Positions 1-5,155 of a stretch of 8,147 nucleotides of DNA are shown here, piece after piece. How positions within the stretch are numbered: the first letter of the stretch is position 1; every line of letters starts with the position of its first letter. The notes below the pieces were generated by a model. It had not been told where the DNA came from. It did no database searches and worked only from the letters and a program-made list of their open reading frames with translations. The DNA lies in the NCBI GenBank assembly GCA_025965635.1, contig JAOPWO010000384.1:1-8147 (forward strand). The letters run 5' to 3'. Source of the stretch: Modestobacter sp. Its GTDB lineage: Bacteria; Actinomycetota; Actinomycetes; Mycobacteriales; Geodermatophilaceae. Position numbers and translations under genes: made by a program.

Positions 1-127
1 CGACCGCGGCAAGATCCGTGCCCGCCGCGTCAGCGGCAACTGCAGCCAGCACCAGCGTGACGTCGCCGTGGCCGTGAAGAACAGCCGCGAGATGGCCCTG
101 CTCCCCTACACCTCCACGGCGCGCTGA
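1..127 (+). CDS. rpsR: 30S ribosomal protein S18, C-terminal part
   Basis: This is the last 41 residues of S18, a small-subunit protein that sits with S6 on the platform near the mRNA exit path. The frame runs from base 2 to the TGA at 125-127. The visible protein begins DRGKIRARRVSGNCSQHQRD and ends in the near-invariant ALLPYTSTAR, which identifies S18 with little doubt. The 5' half, including any N-terminal zinc-binding Cys pair, lies outside the window, so it cannot be said whether this is the zinc-bound or zinc-free paralogue. The stop codon is only two bases before the rplI start. That matches the usual actinobacterial order rpsF-ssb-rpsR-rplI-dnaB and suggests one transcript with translational coupling. 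Confidence 0.96.
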   Translation, partial: DRGKIRARRVSGNCSQHQRDVAVAVKNSREMALLPYTSTAR

Positions 128-129
128 GC

Positions 130-585
130 ATGAGCCTCACCAAGCTGATCCTGACCCAGGAGGTCACCGGTCTCGGTTCCTCCGGTGACACCGTCGAGGT
201 GAAGGGCGGGTACGCCCGCAACTACCTCCTGCCCCGTGGGCTGGCCATGCTGGCCACCCGCGGTGCCGAGAAGCAGATCGCCGGCCTCCGCCGGGCGCGG
301 GCTGCCCGCGACCTGCGTTCGCTGGACGAGGCGCAGGCCGAGGCGGCGCAGCTGTCGAAGCTGACCGTCACCCTGCCGGCGCGGGCCGGCGAGGGCGGCC
401 GCCTGTTCGGGCGGATCACCACCGCCGACGTCGTCGCCGCGGTGATCGCCGCGGGTGGCCCGTCGCTGGACCGCCGTCGCGTCGAGCTGCCCAGCAGCAT
501 CAAGAGCACGGGCACCCACACCGTCACGGTGCGGGTCCACCCGGAGGTCAGCACCGCGGTGACCGTCGAGGTCGTCGCGGGCTGA
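130..585 (+). CDS. rplI: 50S ribosomal protein L9
   Basis: L9 binds 23S rRNA at the base of the L1 stalk and helps reading-frame maintenance. The protein is 151 residues, the normal length. The N-terminal RNA-binding domain shows the L9 signature: G at residue 15, then GDTVEVKGGYARNYLLPRGL at about 19-38. A helical linker follows at about 46-75, then the C-terminal domain with LFGRITTADVV at about 91-101. The ATG at 130 is two bases after the rpsR stop. No Shine-Dalgarno sequence precedes it, so ribosomes probably re-initiate after finishing rpsR. The start gives MSLTKLILTQEV; many homologues begin directly at MKLILT, so two or three extra residues are possible but harmless. A hairpin terminator follows 24 bp after the stop. 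Confidence 0.97.
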   Translation: MSLTKLILTQEVTGLGSSGDTVEVKGGYARNYLLPRGLAMLATRGAEKQIAGLRRARAARDLRSLDEAQAEAAQLSKLTVTLPARAGEGGRLFGRITTADVVAAVIAAGGPSLDRRRVELPSSIKSTGTHTVTVRVHPEVSTAVTVEVVAG

Positions 586-608
586 GTTCCACCCAGCACC
601 ACCCGCAG

Positions 609-636
609 AGGGCGTCGGACTCCGGTCCGGCGCCCT
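609..636 (+). terminator. Hairpin terminator after rplI
   Basis: The arms AGGGCGTCGGAC (609-620) and GTCCGGCGCCCT (625-636) pair over 12 bp with a single G-U wobble around the tetraloop TCCG. No run of T follows, which is usual for actinobacterial intrinsic terminators. It probably ends or attenuates the rpsR-rplI transcript, so dnaB would depend at least partly on its own promoter. Confidence 0.7.
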
Positions 637-684
637 TCGTGGCGTTCTGCCCCATCCGTCGCACGCCACGCCCGGGGTGACGTG

Positions 685-774
685 GACGGCCGGATTTCTC
701 GGTCACTTTCTGCCGTCCACAGCCCGTGCAGGGACGGGGTGCAGGTGACGGCCGGGTTGCCGGCTGACGGCCGG
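685..774 (+). repeat. Three copies of GACGGCCGG
   Basis: GACGGCCGG occurs at 685-693, 747-755 and 766-774. The last two extend to the 11-mer TGACGGCCGGG (746-756 and 765-775) with a period of 19 bp, close to two helical turns. The repeats interleave with the DnaA-box-like sites. They could be operator half-sites for an unknown regulator, or chance in GC-rich DNA. Confidence 0.4.
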
Positions 775-830
775 GATCCGTCCCGCCGGTTCCCACACGT
801 GGTCGACCTCTGTCCACCGACTTGTCCACA
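713..830 (+). promoter_or_regulatory. Cluster of DnaA-box-like sites upstream of dnaB
   Basis: TTGTCCACA at 822-830 is a perfect match to the DnaA box used by high-GC actinobacteria. CTGTCCACC at 810-818 (7 of 9) lies 12 bp upstream in the same orientation, about one helical turn away. CCGTCCACA at 713-721 (7 of 9, fitting a Y-Y-G-TCCACA pattern) and a weak reverse site CGTGGACGG at 681-689 (6 of 9) add to the group. All lie in the rplI-dnaB gap, before the likely dnaB start. There is no AT-rich unwinding region and dnaA/dnaN are not present, so a replication origin is unlikely. Control of dnaB by DnaA, or DnaA titration, is the inference. Confidence 0.5.
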
Positions 831-859
831 GGTTGTGCAGAGCGGCGTGCACACCGGTG

Positions 860-890
860 TTGGACGCGGTGGCCCTCCGGTTCCTAACGT
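860..890 (+). promoter_or_regulatory. Possible dnaB promoter
   Basis: TAACGT at 885-890 fits the actinobacterial -10 pattern TANNNT. TTGGAC at 860-865 is a weak -35, with a 19-bp spacer that is on the long side. Transcription would start near 897, leaving a leader of about 85 nt before the GTG at 983. The perfect DnaA box at 822-830 would lie 30 bp upstream of the -35. This rests on pattern matching only. Confidence 0.25.
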
Positions 891-897
891 CACCCCA

Positions 898-937
898 GCT
901 ACCGCCAGGTGCGGAACCGTCAGTGCCCGGCGGTAGC
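898..937 (+). repeat. Inverted repeat in the dnaB leader
   Basis: GCTACCGCC (898-906) and GGCGGTAGC (929-937) are perfect 9-bp inverted repeats separated by 22 bp. The structure ends 45 bp before the dnaB start. If transcription begins near 897, it would form a hairpin at the extreme 5' end of the mRNA. As DNA it could be a dyad operator. Confidence 0.5.
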
Positions 938-969
938 AATGACCCGGCGGTTCCGGCGGGTCGATGGAT

Positions 970-975
970 GGGGGA
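970..975 (+). promoter_or_regulatory. Ribosome binding site for dnaB
   Basis: GGGGGA at 970-975 is seven bases before the GTG at 983. This spacing favours GTG 983 over the in-frame ATG at 968, which has no comparable purine run before it. Confidence 0.6.
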
Positions 976-982
976 TCTCAGC

Positions 983-3598
983 GTGGCAGTGGTCGACGAC
1001 ATCAGCCGACCGAGGGCAGCAGCTCCGGAGTACGACCGGCAGCCCCCCCAGGACGTCGCTGCCGAGCAGTCGGTGCTCGGCGGCATGCTGATGAGCAAGG
1101 ACGCCGTCGCCGACGTGGTGGAGGTCCTGCAGGGCGCCGACTTCTACCGGCCGGCGCACGGGATCGTCTTCGACGTCATCCTCGACCTCTACGGCCGCGG
1201 CGAGCCGGCCGACGCGATCACCGTCGCCGCGGAGCTCAACCGCACCGACCAGCTGTCCAAGATGGGCGGCGCGGTCTACCTGCACACGCTCATCGCCTCC
1301 ACGCCCACCGCGGCCAACGCCGGGTACTACGCCGCGATCGTGGCCGAGCAGGCGGTGCTGCGCCGGCTGGTCGAGGCGGGCACCCGGGTGGTGCAGCTCG
1401 GCTACGGCGCGGCGGGTGGGAAGGGCGACGTCGACGACATCGTCGACCGCGCCCAGCAGGAGATCTACGACGTCACCGAGAAGCGGATGAGCGAGGACTA
1501 CTCGCGCCTCGCCGACGTCCTGCAGCCCACGATGGACGAGCTGGACGCCATCGCCTCCCGCGGAGGCACCGCCCGCGGCGTGCCCACCGGCATCCGTGAT
1601 CTCGACGAGCTCACCAACGGCCTGCAGTCCGGCCAGATGATCGTCATCGCGGCCAGGCCTGGCGTGGGCAAGGCGCTGGCGCTGGACACCCCCATCGCCA
1701 CCCCGGCGGGCTGGACGACGATGGGCGAGGTGACCGTCGGCGACCGGGTCATCGGTGCCGACGGCCGGCCGACCACGGTGGTCGCCGCGACCGGCGTGAT
1801 GACCGGCCGGCCCTGCTACGAGGTGCACTTCTCCGACGGTTCGGTTCTCGTGGCCGACGCCCAGCACCAGTGGCTCACCGACGACCGGGCCAGCCGGAGG
1901 TCCGCCCGGGCCGCAGGCACCGGCTGCAACGGCTACCGCGACCAGCGCACCTCCGCCGCCGTCCGGACGACGGAGGAGCTGGCGCGCACGGTCCGCTGCG
2001 CGACCAGGGACGCCCGGCCCAACCACTCGGTGGCCAACGCCGCTCCGCTGGAGCTGCCCGAGGCTGCGCTGCCGCTCCCGCCGTACGTCCTCGGCGTGTG
2101 GCTCGGTGACGGCACCTCGGCGTCGGCGCACTACACCAGCGCCGACCCGGAGATCGCGGCCTACATCGAGGCCGACGGCCTGGTCGTGGAGCGCACGTCC
2201 GCGGAGCTGCGCCACGTGATGCGGCTGCCGGCCCGCGACGGTGCGACCGCATGGCCGTGCCCCGTGTGCGGTGAGCTGTTCGTGCCGGAGACGCCGCAGG
2301 TCCAGACCTGCGGCGAGACCTGCGGCGGCAAGCTGCGCGCCTCCGGCGACCTCGGCCGGGCCGCCACCTGCCCGGACTGCGGTGGCCGGTCTCCCGGGCT
2401 GGCGCGGTGCGCGGACTGCCGGGGCGACCACGGCACCGTCACCGGCCTGCTGCGGTCGCTGGGCGTGCTGGGCGGCAAGCACGTCCCCGCGGCGTACCTG
2501 CGGGCCTCCTTCGCCCAGCGGCGGGCGCTGCTGGCCGGCCTGCTCGACACCGGCGGGACGGTGGCGCCGAGCGGGGTCGTCCAGGTCGCTGTCACCGACC
2601 AGCGGCTGGCCGAAGGCGTTCGGGAGCTGATCGCCAGCCTCGGGCACCGGGTCCGGATGAGCCGCAAGCGTGTTGCCGGCCGCTCCGAGGCGTCTTCGAC
2701 CTGCTTCACGCTCACCTTCGGCACCGACGAGGAGGTCTTCCGGCTCGAGCGCAAGAAACTGCTGCACAAGGAGCGTGGCGCGCGCACGTCCACCGCCCCC
2801 GGCGTCCGGTTCATCACCGACGTCCGGCCGATCGACAGCGTGCCGGTGCGGTGCATCCAGGTCGACGCCGCCGACTCCCTCTTCCTCGCCGGCCGCAGCT
2901 TCATCCCGACGCACAACTCGACTCTCGGCCTGGACATCGCGCGGTCGGCGTCGGTGAAGCACCACATGCCCGCGGCGATCTTCTCGCTCGAGATGAGCAA
3001 GCACGAGATCACCATGCGCCTGCTGTCGGCCGAGGCGAAGGTGCCGCTGCACCACATGCGCGCGGGCACGCTGTCCGACGAGGACTGGTCGAAGCTGGCC
3101 CGCCGGATGGGCGAGATCGCCGACGCACCGCTCTACATCGACGACTCCCCGAACATGACGATGATGGAGATCCGGGCGAAGGCGCGCCGACTCAAGCAGC
3201 GCAACGACCTCCAGCTCATCGTCATCGACTACCTCCAGCTGATGACGTCGGGCAAGAAGGTGGAGAGCCGCCAGCAGGAGGTCTCGGAGTTCTCCCGTGC
3301 GCTGAAGCTGTTGGCGAAGGAACTGGAACTCCCTGTCATCGCGATGAGCCAGTTGAATCGTGGTTCCGAACAGCGGCAGGACAAGAAGCCGATGCTCTCC
3401 GACCTGCGCGAATCGGGTTCGATCGAACAGGATGCGGATATGGTCATGATGATCCACCGCGAGGACATGTACGAGAAGGAATCACCGCGAGCGGGTGAAG
3501 CGGACATCATGCTGGTCAAGCACAGAAATGGTCCGACCGCGAACGTGACCGTCGCTTTCCAGGGCCACTACAGCCGCTTCGTGGACATGGCGAACTGA
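983..3598 (+). CDS. dnaB: Replicative DNA helicase DnaB, intein-containing precursor
   Basis: DnaB is the hexameric ATP-driven helicase that opens the replication fork and contacts primase. The precursor is 871 residues. Removing a 415-residue intein gives a 456-residue helicase, the usual size. The N-terminal domain (about 15-115) contains PPQDVAAEQSVLGGML. The RecA-like motor has a Walker A split as ARPGVGK (224-230) | ST, Walker B LIVIDYLQLM, SQLNRGSEQR, and the conserved DLRESGSIEQDADMV. The start at GTG 983 gives MAVVDDISRP, the form expected in actinobacteria, and has a good Shine-Dalgarno; a longer reading from TTG 833 is rejected. The last quarter shows an abrupt codon-use change (3311-3553). 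The gene follows rplI as in most actinobacteria but is separated by a terminator-like hairpin, DnaA-box-like sites and a candidate promoter. Confidence 0.97.
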   Translation: MAVVDDISRPRAAAPEYDRQPPQDVAAEQSVLGGMLMSKDAVADVVEVLQGADFYRPAHGIVFDVILDLYGRGEPADAITVAAELNRTDQLSKMGGAVYLHTLIASTPTAANAGYYAAIVAEQAVLRRLVEAGTRVVQLGYGAAGGKGDVDDIVDRAQQEIYDVTEKRMSEDYSRLADVLQPTMDELDAIASRGGTARGVPTGIRDLDELTNGLQSGQMIVIAARPGVGKALALDTPIATPAGWTTMGEVTVGDRVIGADGRPTTVVAATGVMTGRPCYEVHFSDGSVLVADAQHQWLTDDRASRRSARAAGTGCNGYRDQRTSAAVRTTEELARTVRCATRDARPNHSVANAAPLELPEAALPLPPYVLGVWLGDGTSASAHYTSADPEIAAYIEADGLVVERTSAELRHVMRLPARDGATAWPCPVCGELFVPETPQVQTCGETCGGKLRASGDLGRAATCPDCGGRSPGLARCADCRGDHGTVTGLLRSLGVLGGKHVPAAYLRASFAQRRALLAGLLDTGGTVAPSGVVQVAVTDQRLAEGVRELIASLGHRVRMSRKRVAGRSEASSTCFTLTFGTDEEVFRLERKKLLHKERGARTSTAPGVRFITDVRPIDSVPVRCIQVDAADSLFLAGRSFIPTHNSTLGLDIARSASVKHHMPAAIFSLEMSKHEITMRLLSAEAKVPLHHMRAGTLSDEDWSKLARRMGEIADAPLYIDDSPNMTMMEIRAKARRLKQRNDLQLIVIDYLQLMTSGKKVESRQQEVSEFSRALKLLAKELELPVIAMSQLNRGSEQRQDKKPMLSDLRESGSIEQDADMVMMIHREDMYEKESPRAGEADIMLVKHRNGPTANVTVAFQGHYSRFVDMAN
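2081..2770 (+). other. LAGLIDADG homing-endonuclease region of the intein
   Basis: The first motif reads VLGVWLGDG with the catalytic-position Asp at intein residue 146 (GAC 2108). The second reads LLAGLLDTGG at 2534-2557; the position that normally holds the second catalytic Asp (DxDG) is Gly294 (GGC 2552-2554). The rest of the domain looks intact: the stretch GVLGGKHVPAAYLRAS before the second motif, and KRV, FTLTF and RLERKKLLHKE after it. Only the DNA-cutting function seems lost or reduced to nicking, since splicing residues lie outside this region. Confidence 0.85.
2258..2419 (+). other. Two zinc-ribbon-like Cys clusters inside the endonuclease
   Basis: Eight cysteines form two four-Cys groups at intein residues 196, 199, 213, 217 (CPVC, then CGETC) and 233, 236, 246, 249 (CPDC, then CADC). 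The spacings are C-x2-C-x13-C-x3-C and C-x2-C-x9-C-x2-C. They lie between the two LAGLIDADG motifs, where an insert may help DNA binding. Zinc binding is inferred from the spacing. Confidence 0.7.
3311..3553 (+). other. Codon-shifted tract in dnaB around the empty RESG|SIEQ site
   Basis: By eye, 21 of 81 codons here end in A or T (seven GAA, four GGT, two AAT, two GAT, plus TCA, CGA, AGA, CCT, CGT and GCT), and TTG is used twice. In the 131 codons just upstream (2918-3310) only four do, and in the 13 codons after 3553 none do. The protein stays conserved. The Gly|Ser of RESG|SIEQ (3416-3421), a known DnaB intein insertion point, is near the centre. Confidence 0.75.
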
Positions 3599-3630
3599 GC
3601 GCTCGACCGTGCCCTCGGGCAACCCCCGGC

Positions 3631-3674
3631 AGCTCACCGCGATCGCCTGGCCGGTGACCTGGCCGGTGTGAGCT
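3631..3674 (+). terminator. Possible dnaB terminator, with tandem repeat
   Basis: AGCTCAC (3631-3637) and GTGAGCT (3668-3674) are perfect inverted arms enclosing two direct copies of CCTGGCCGGTG (3646-3656 and 3658-3668, period 12). The loop is long, so folding as a simple terminator is uncertain. It is the only strong dyad after the dnaB stop. The rest of the 3599-3755 gap holds a weak -10-like TAGCGT at 3720-3725 with no clear -35. Confidence 0.35.
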
Positions 3675-3747
3675 CATCGGGCTGCCGTGTCGCAACGACG
3701 TCCCGGGTGGTCGCCCACCTAGCGTCATGAGCCGGCCGACACTCGGG

Positions 3748-3763
3748 GGCTCCACGTGAAACA
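3748..3763 (+). promoter_or_regulatory. parS-like ParB site
   Basis: GGCTCCACGTGAAACA matches the bacterial parS consensus TGTTTCACGTGAAACA at 13 of 16 positions. It matches the Streptomyces-type 14-mer GTTTCACGTGAAAC at 12 of 14, with the whole right half CACGTGAAACA perfect. It overlaps the ribosome-binding region and the GTG start of the next gene. ParB-parS sites cluster near the origin, which is where the rpsR-rplI-dnaB cluster usually lies. Binding is not shown. Confidence 0.4.
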
Positions 3764-4616
3764 CCGCGCTCGCGCGTTCGGCACGGCGGCACTGGCCGCC
3801 CTCACCGTCCTCGGCACGACCGGCTGCGAGCCGCTCGCGCCCGACCCGGCTCCGGTCATCGACTCGGCCGACCCGGCGCCGGGCGCCGCTCCGGACGCCG
3901 CCCGGAGCGCGCTCACCGTCCTCGGCACGCTGGCGGTCAAGGGCCGCGCGCCGAAGACCGGCTACGACCGGGACGAGTTCGGCCCCACCTGGGCCGACGT
4001 CGACCGCAACGGCTGCGACACCCGCAACGACGTCCTCGCCCGCGACCTCACCGGCGAGGCCTTCGCACCCGGCACCCAGGACTGCGTGGTGCGCAGCGGC
4101 TCGCTGGCCGACCCCTACACCGGGATGACGATCCACTTCGTCAAGGGCGATGGCAGCAGTGTCGACATCGACCACGTCGTGGCGCTCAGCAACGGCTGGC
4201 AGACGGGCGCCTTCGCCTGGGACGGGGCCCGCCGCACCGCCTTCGCCAACGACCCGCTCAACCTGCTCGCGGTCGACTACTCGGCCAACCGGCAGAAGGG
4301 CGACGGCGACGCCGCCACCTGGCTGCCGCCTGCCCGCGACGCCCGCTGCGGCTACGTGGCCCGCCAGGTCGCCGTGAAGGCCGCCTACGGGCTGTGGGTG
4401 ACCAGCGCGGAGCGGGACGCCATGACCAGGGTCCTCGACGGCTGCCCCGCCGAGCCGGTACCGGTCGCCGACGTCCCCGCAGGAGCGTCCGCCCCGGCCC
4501 AGCCCTACCCGGACTGCGCCGCCGCCCGCGCCTCGGGCGCGGCGCCGCTGCACCGCGGCGACCCCGGCTGGTCCGACGCGATGGACGGTGACCGGGACGG
4601 CGTCGCCTGCGAGTAG
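3756..4616 (+). CDS. Secreted HNH-family (DUF1524) nuclease-like protein with Excalibur domain
   Basis: This 286-residue protein is probably exported. Residues 1-23 form a signal peptide with a basic start and an Ala/Leu core, ending at Cys24 in GTTGC. That is a lipobox with an atypical Thr at -3, so lipoprotein anchoring is likely but not certain. The DUF1524/GmrSD-type HNH domain spans about 52-230: LAVKGRAPKTGYDRDEFG, RNGCDTRND, VDIDHVVALSNGW (His140 as catalytic candidate), NDPLNLLAVD and NRQKGDGDAATWLPP. After a Pro/Ala linker, residues 251-286 are an Excalibur domain with its Cys pair and the calcium-loop-like DGDRDGVACE. A role in extracellular DNA degradation is inferred. GTG 3756 is chosen because GGGGG at 3745-3749 precedes it by six bases. 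Its 3' end overlaps the convergent DUF488 gene. Confidence 0.9.
   Translation: MKHRARAFGTAALAALTVLGTTGCEPLAPDPAPVIDSADPAPGAAPDAARSALTVLGTLAVKGRAPKTGYDRDEFGPTWADVDRNGCDTRNDVLARDLTGEAFAPGTQDCVVRSGSLADPYTGMTIHFVKGDGSSVDIDHVVALSNGWQTGAFAWDGARRTAFANDPLNLLAVDYSANRQKGDGDAATWLPPARDARCGYVARQVAVKAAYGLWVTSAERDAMTRVLDGCPAEPVPVADVPAGASAPAQPYPDCAAARASGAAPLHRGDPGWSDAMDGDRDGVACE
3801..3929 (+). repeat. 18-bp direct repeat within the HNH gene
   Basis: CTCACCGTCCTCGGCACG occurs perfectly at 3801-3818 and 3912-3929, 111 bp apart and in the same frame, coding LTVLGT in the signal peptide and again in the mature protein. Recombination between the copies would delete 37 codons, including the lipobox Cys, without a frameshift. 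Confidence 0.85.
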
Positions 4617-5146
4617 CGCTGTCCGGTCGCCGGCCAGTAGACCGCGCCGCGCCCCAGCACGGCGCCGGCCGACACCCGGTGCGCGACCAGCCGCCCGTCG
4701 GGCACCAGGTGCTCGACCGGGACGCCGGAGGCCAGCACGGCCACGTCGGCGATCAACCGCCGGTGGCACCGCCACCACACGCTCTCGCGGCACATGACCG
4801 CCACCGTCCGGTCCGCCGCGGCGGCCAGCACCGCCGGCAGCGCCTCGGTGAAGTCCGCGGAGCGGGTGTGCGCGGCGTAGGCGGCGAACTGGCCGACCGT
4901 CCACCAGCCGTCGACGACGGGCTCCCCGGGCGGCAGCCGCCGCCGGCCGCCCAGGCGCTCCTCCCAGCGGTAGCCGACGCCCAGGGCGGGCAGCCACCCG
5001 GCGAGGGTCTCCCGGGCCACGTCGGGGTTGTTCCGGCTGCCGGGGAACCGCCGGACGTCGACCAGTTCCTGGACCCCGGCGGCCAGCAGCCGGCCGCCGA
5101 GGACCGTCCGGTCGACGGGTCCGTGGCCGACGGTGAGCAGCGGCAT
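4505..5146 (-). CDS. DUF488 family protein
   Basis: This 213-residue protein of unknown function shows the DUF488 pattern: TVGHG (5-9), LVDVRRFPGSRNNP (28-41), an LGG at 65-67, FAAYA (87-91), MCRE (118-121) and WWRCHRRLIAD (124-134). The MC-E and CHR motifs are the most conserved part of the family and suggest a Cys-containing active or binding site, but no reaction is established. It is last in a minus-strand operon, nine bases after the cupin stop, with no clear Shine-Dalgarno. The family domain ends near residue 160-172. The last 37 residues (from about 177) are encoded antisense to the Excalibur domain of the HNH gene and look like read-through sequence, which suggests loss of an earlier stop. 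Confidence 0.88.
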   Translation of the reverse strand: MPLLTVGHGPVDRTVLGGRLLAAGVQELVDVRRFPGSRNNPDVARETLAGWLPALGVGYRWEERLGGRRRLPPGEPVVDGWWTVGQFAAYAAHTRSADFTEALPAVLAAAADRTVAVMCRESVWWRCHRRLIADVAVLASGVPVEHLVPDGRLVAHRVSAGAVLGRGAVYWPATGQRYSQATPSRSPSIASDQPGSPRCSGAAPEARAAAQSG

Positions 5147-5155
5147 GGCGGCCGG

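Larger units (their letters stand above)
1673..2917 (+). mobile_element. Class 3 intein in DnaB at the Walker A site
   Basis: An in-frame intein of 415 residues sits between Lys (AAG 1670) and Ser (TCG 2918) of the P-loop. It begins ALALDTPIATPAGW, so the usual Cys/Ser-1 nucleophile is absent. It has the class 3 triad instead: Trp67 in ADAQHQW after His65 (block B), Cys394 in VRCIQVD (block F), and Thr413 in FIPTHN (block G). His414 and Asn415 end it and Ser+1 follows. In this class, the block F Cys makes the first branched ester, the chain moves to Ser+1, and Asn cyclises. The DnaB exteins are spliced into an active ATPase. Mycobacterial DnaB carries a very similar intein at this site (from memory). 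The middle of the element holds a LAGLIDADG endonuclease. Confidence 0.95.

Noticed and set aside
682..936. 84-codon frame in the rplI-dnaB gap
   Set aside because: It has no recognisable protein features, no ribosome site, and overlaps the DnaA-box region.
833..982. Longer dnaB start at TTG 833 (50 extra residues)
   Set aside because: The added residues do not resemble DnaB, the region holds regulatory signals, and GTG 983 has a good ribosome site and the expected N-terminus.
640..982. Replication origin in the rplI-dnaB gap
   Set aside because: DnaA-box-like sites are few, there is no AT-rich unwinding element, and dnaA and dnaN are not adjacent.
1425..1450. Dyad GTCGACGA/TCGTCGAC within dnaB
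   Set aside because: It results from Asp/Val codons in the VDDIVD coding stretch and is not convincing as a separate site.
2213..2218. Other CACGTG cores (also at 796-801) as parS sites
   Set aside because: They match the parS consensus at only 8-10 of 16 positions.
920..3457. 845-codon open frame on the minus strand opposite dnaB
   Set aside because: It is an antisense shadow produced by high-GC codon use. It has no domain and lies wholly opposite a well-supported gene.
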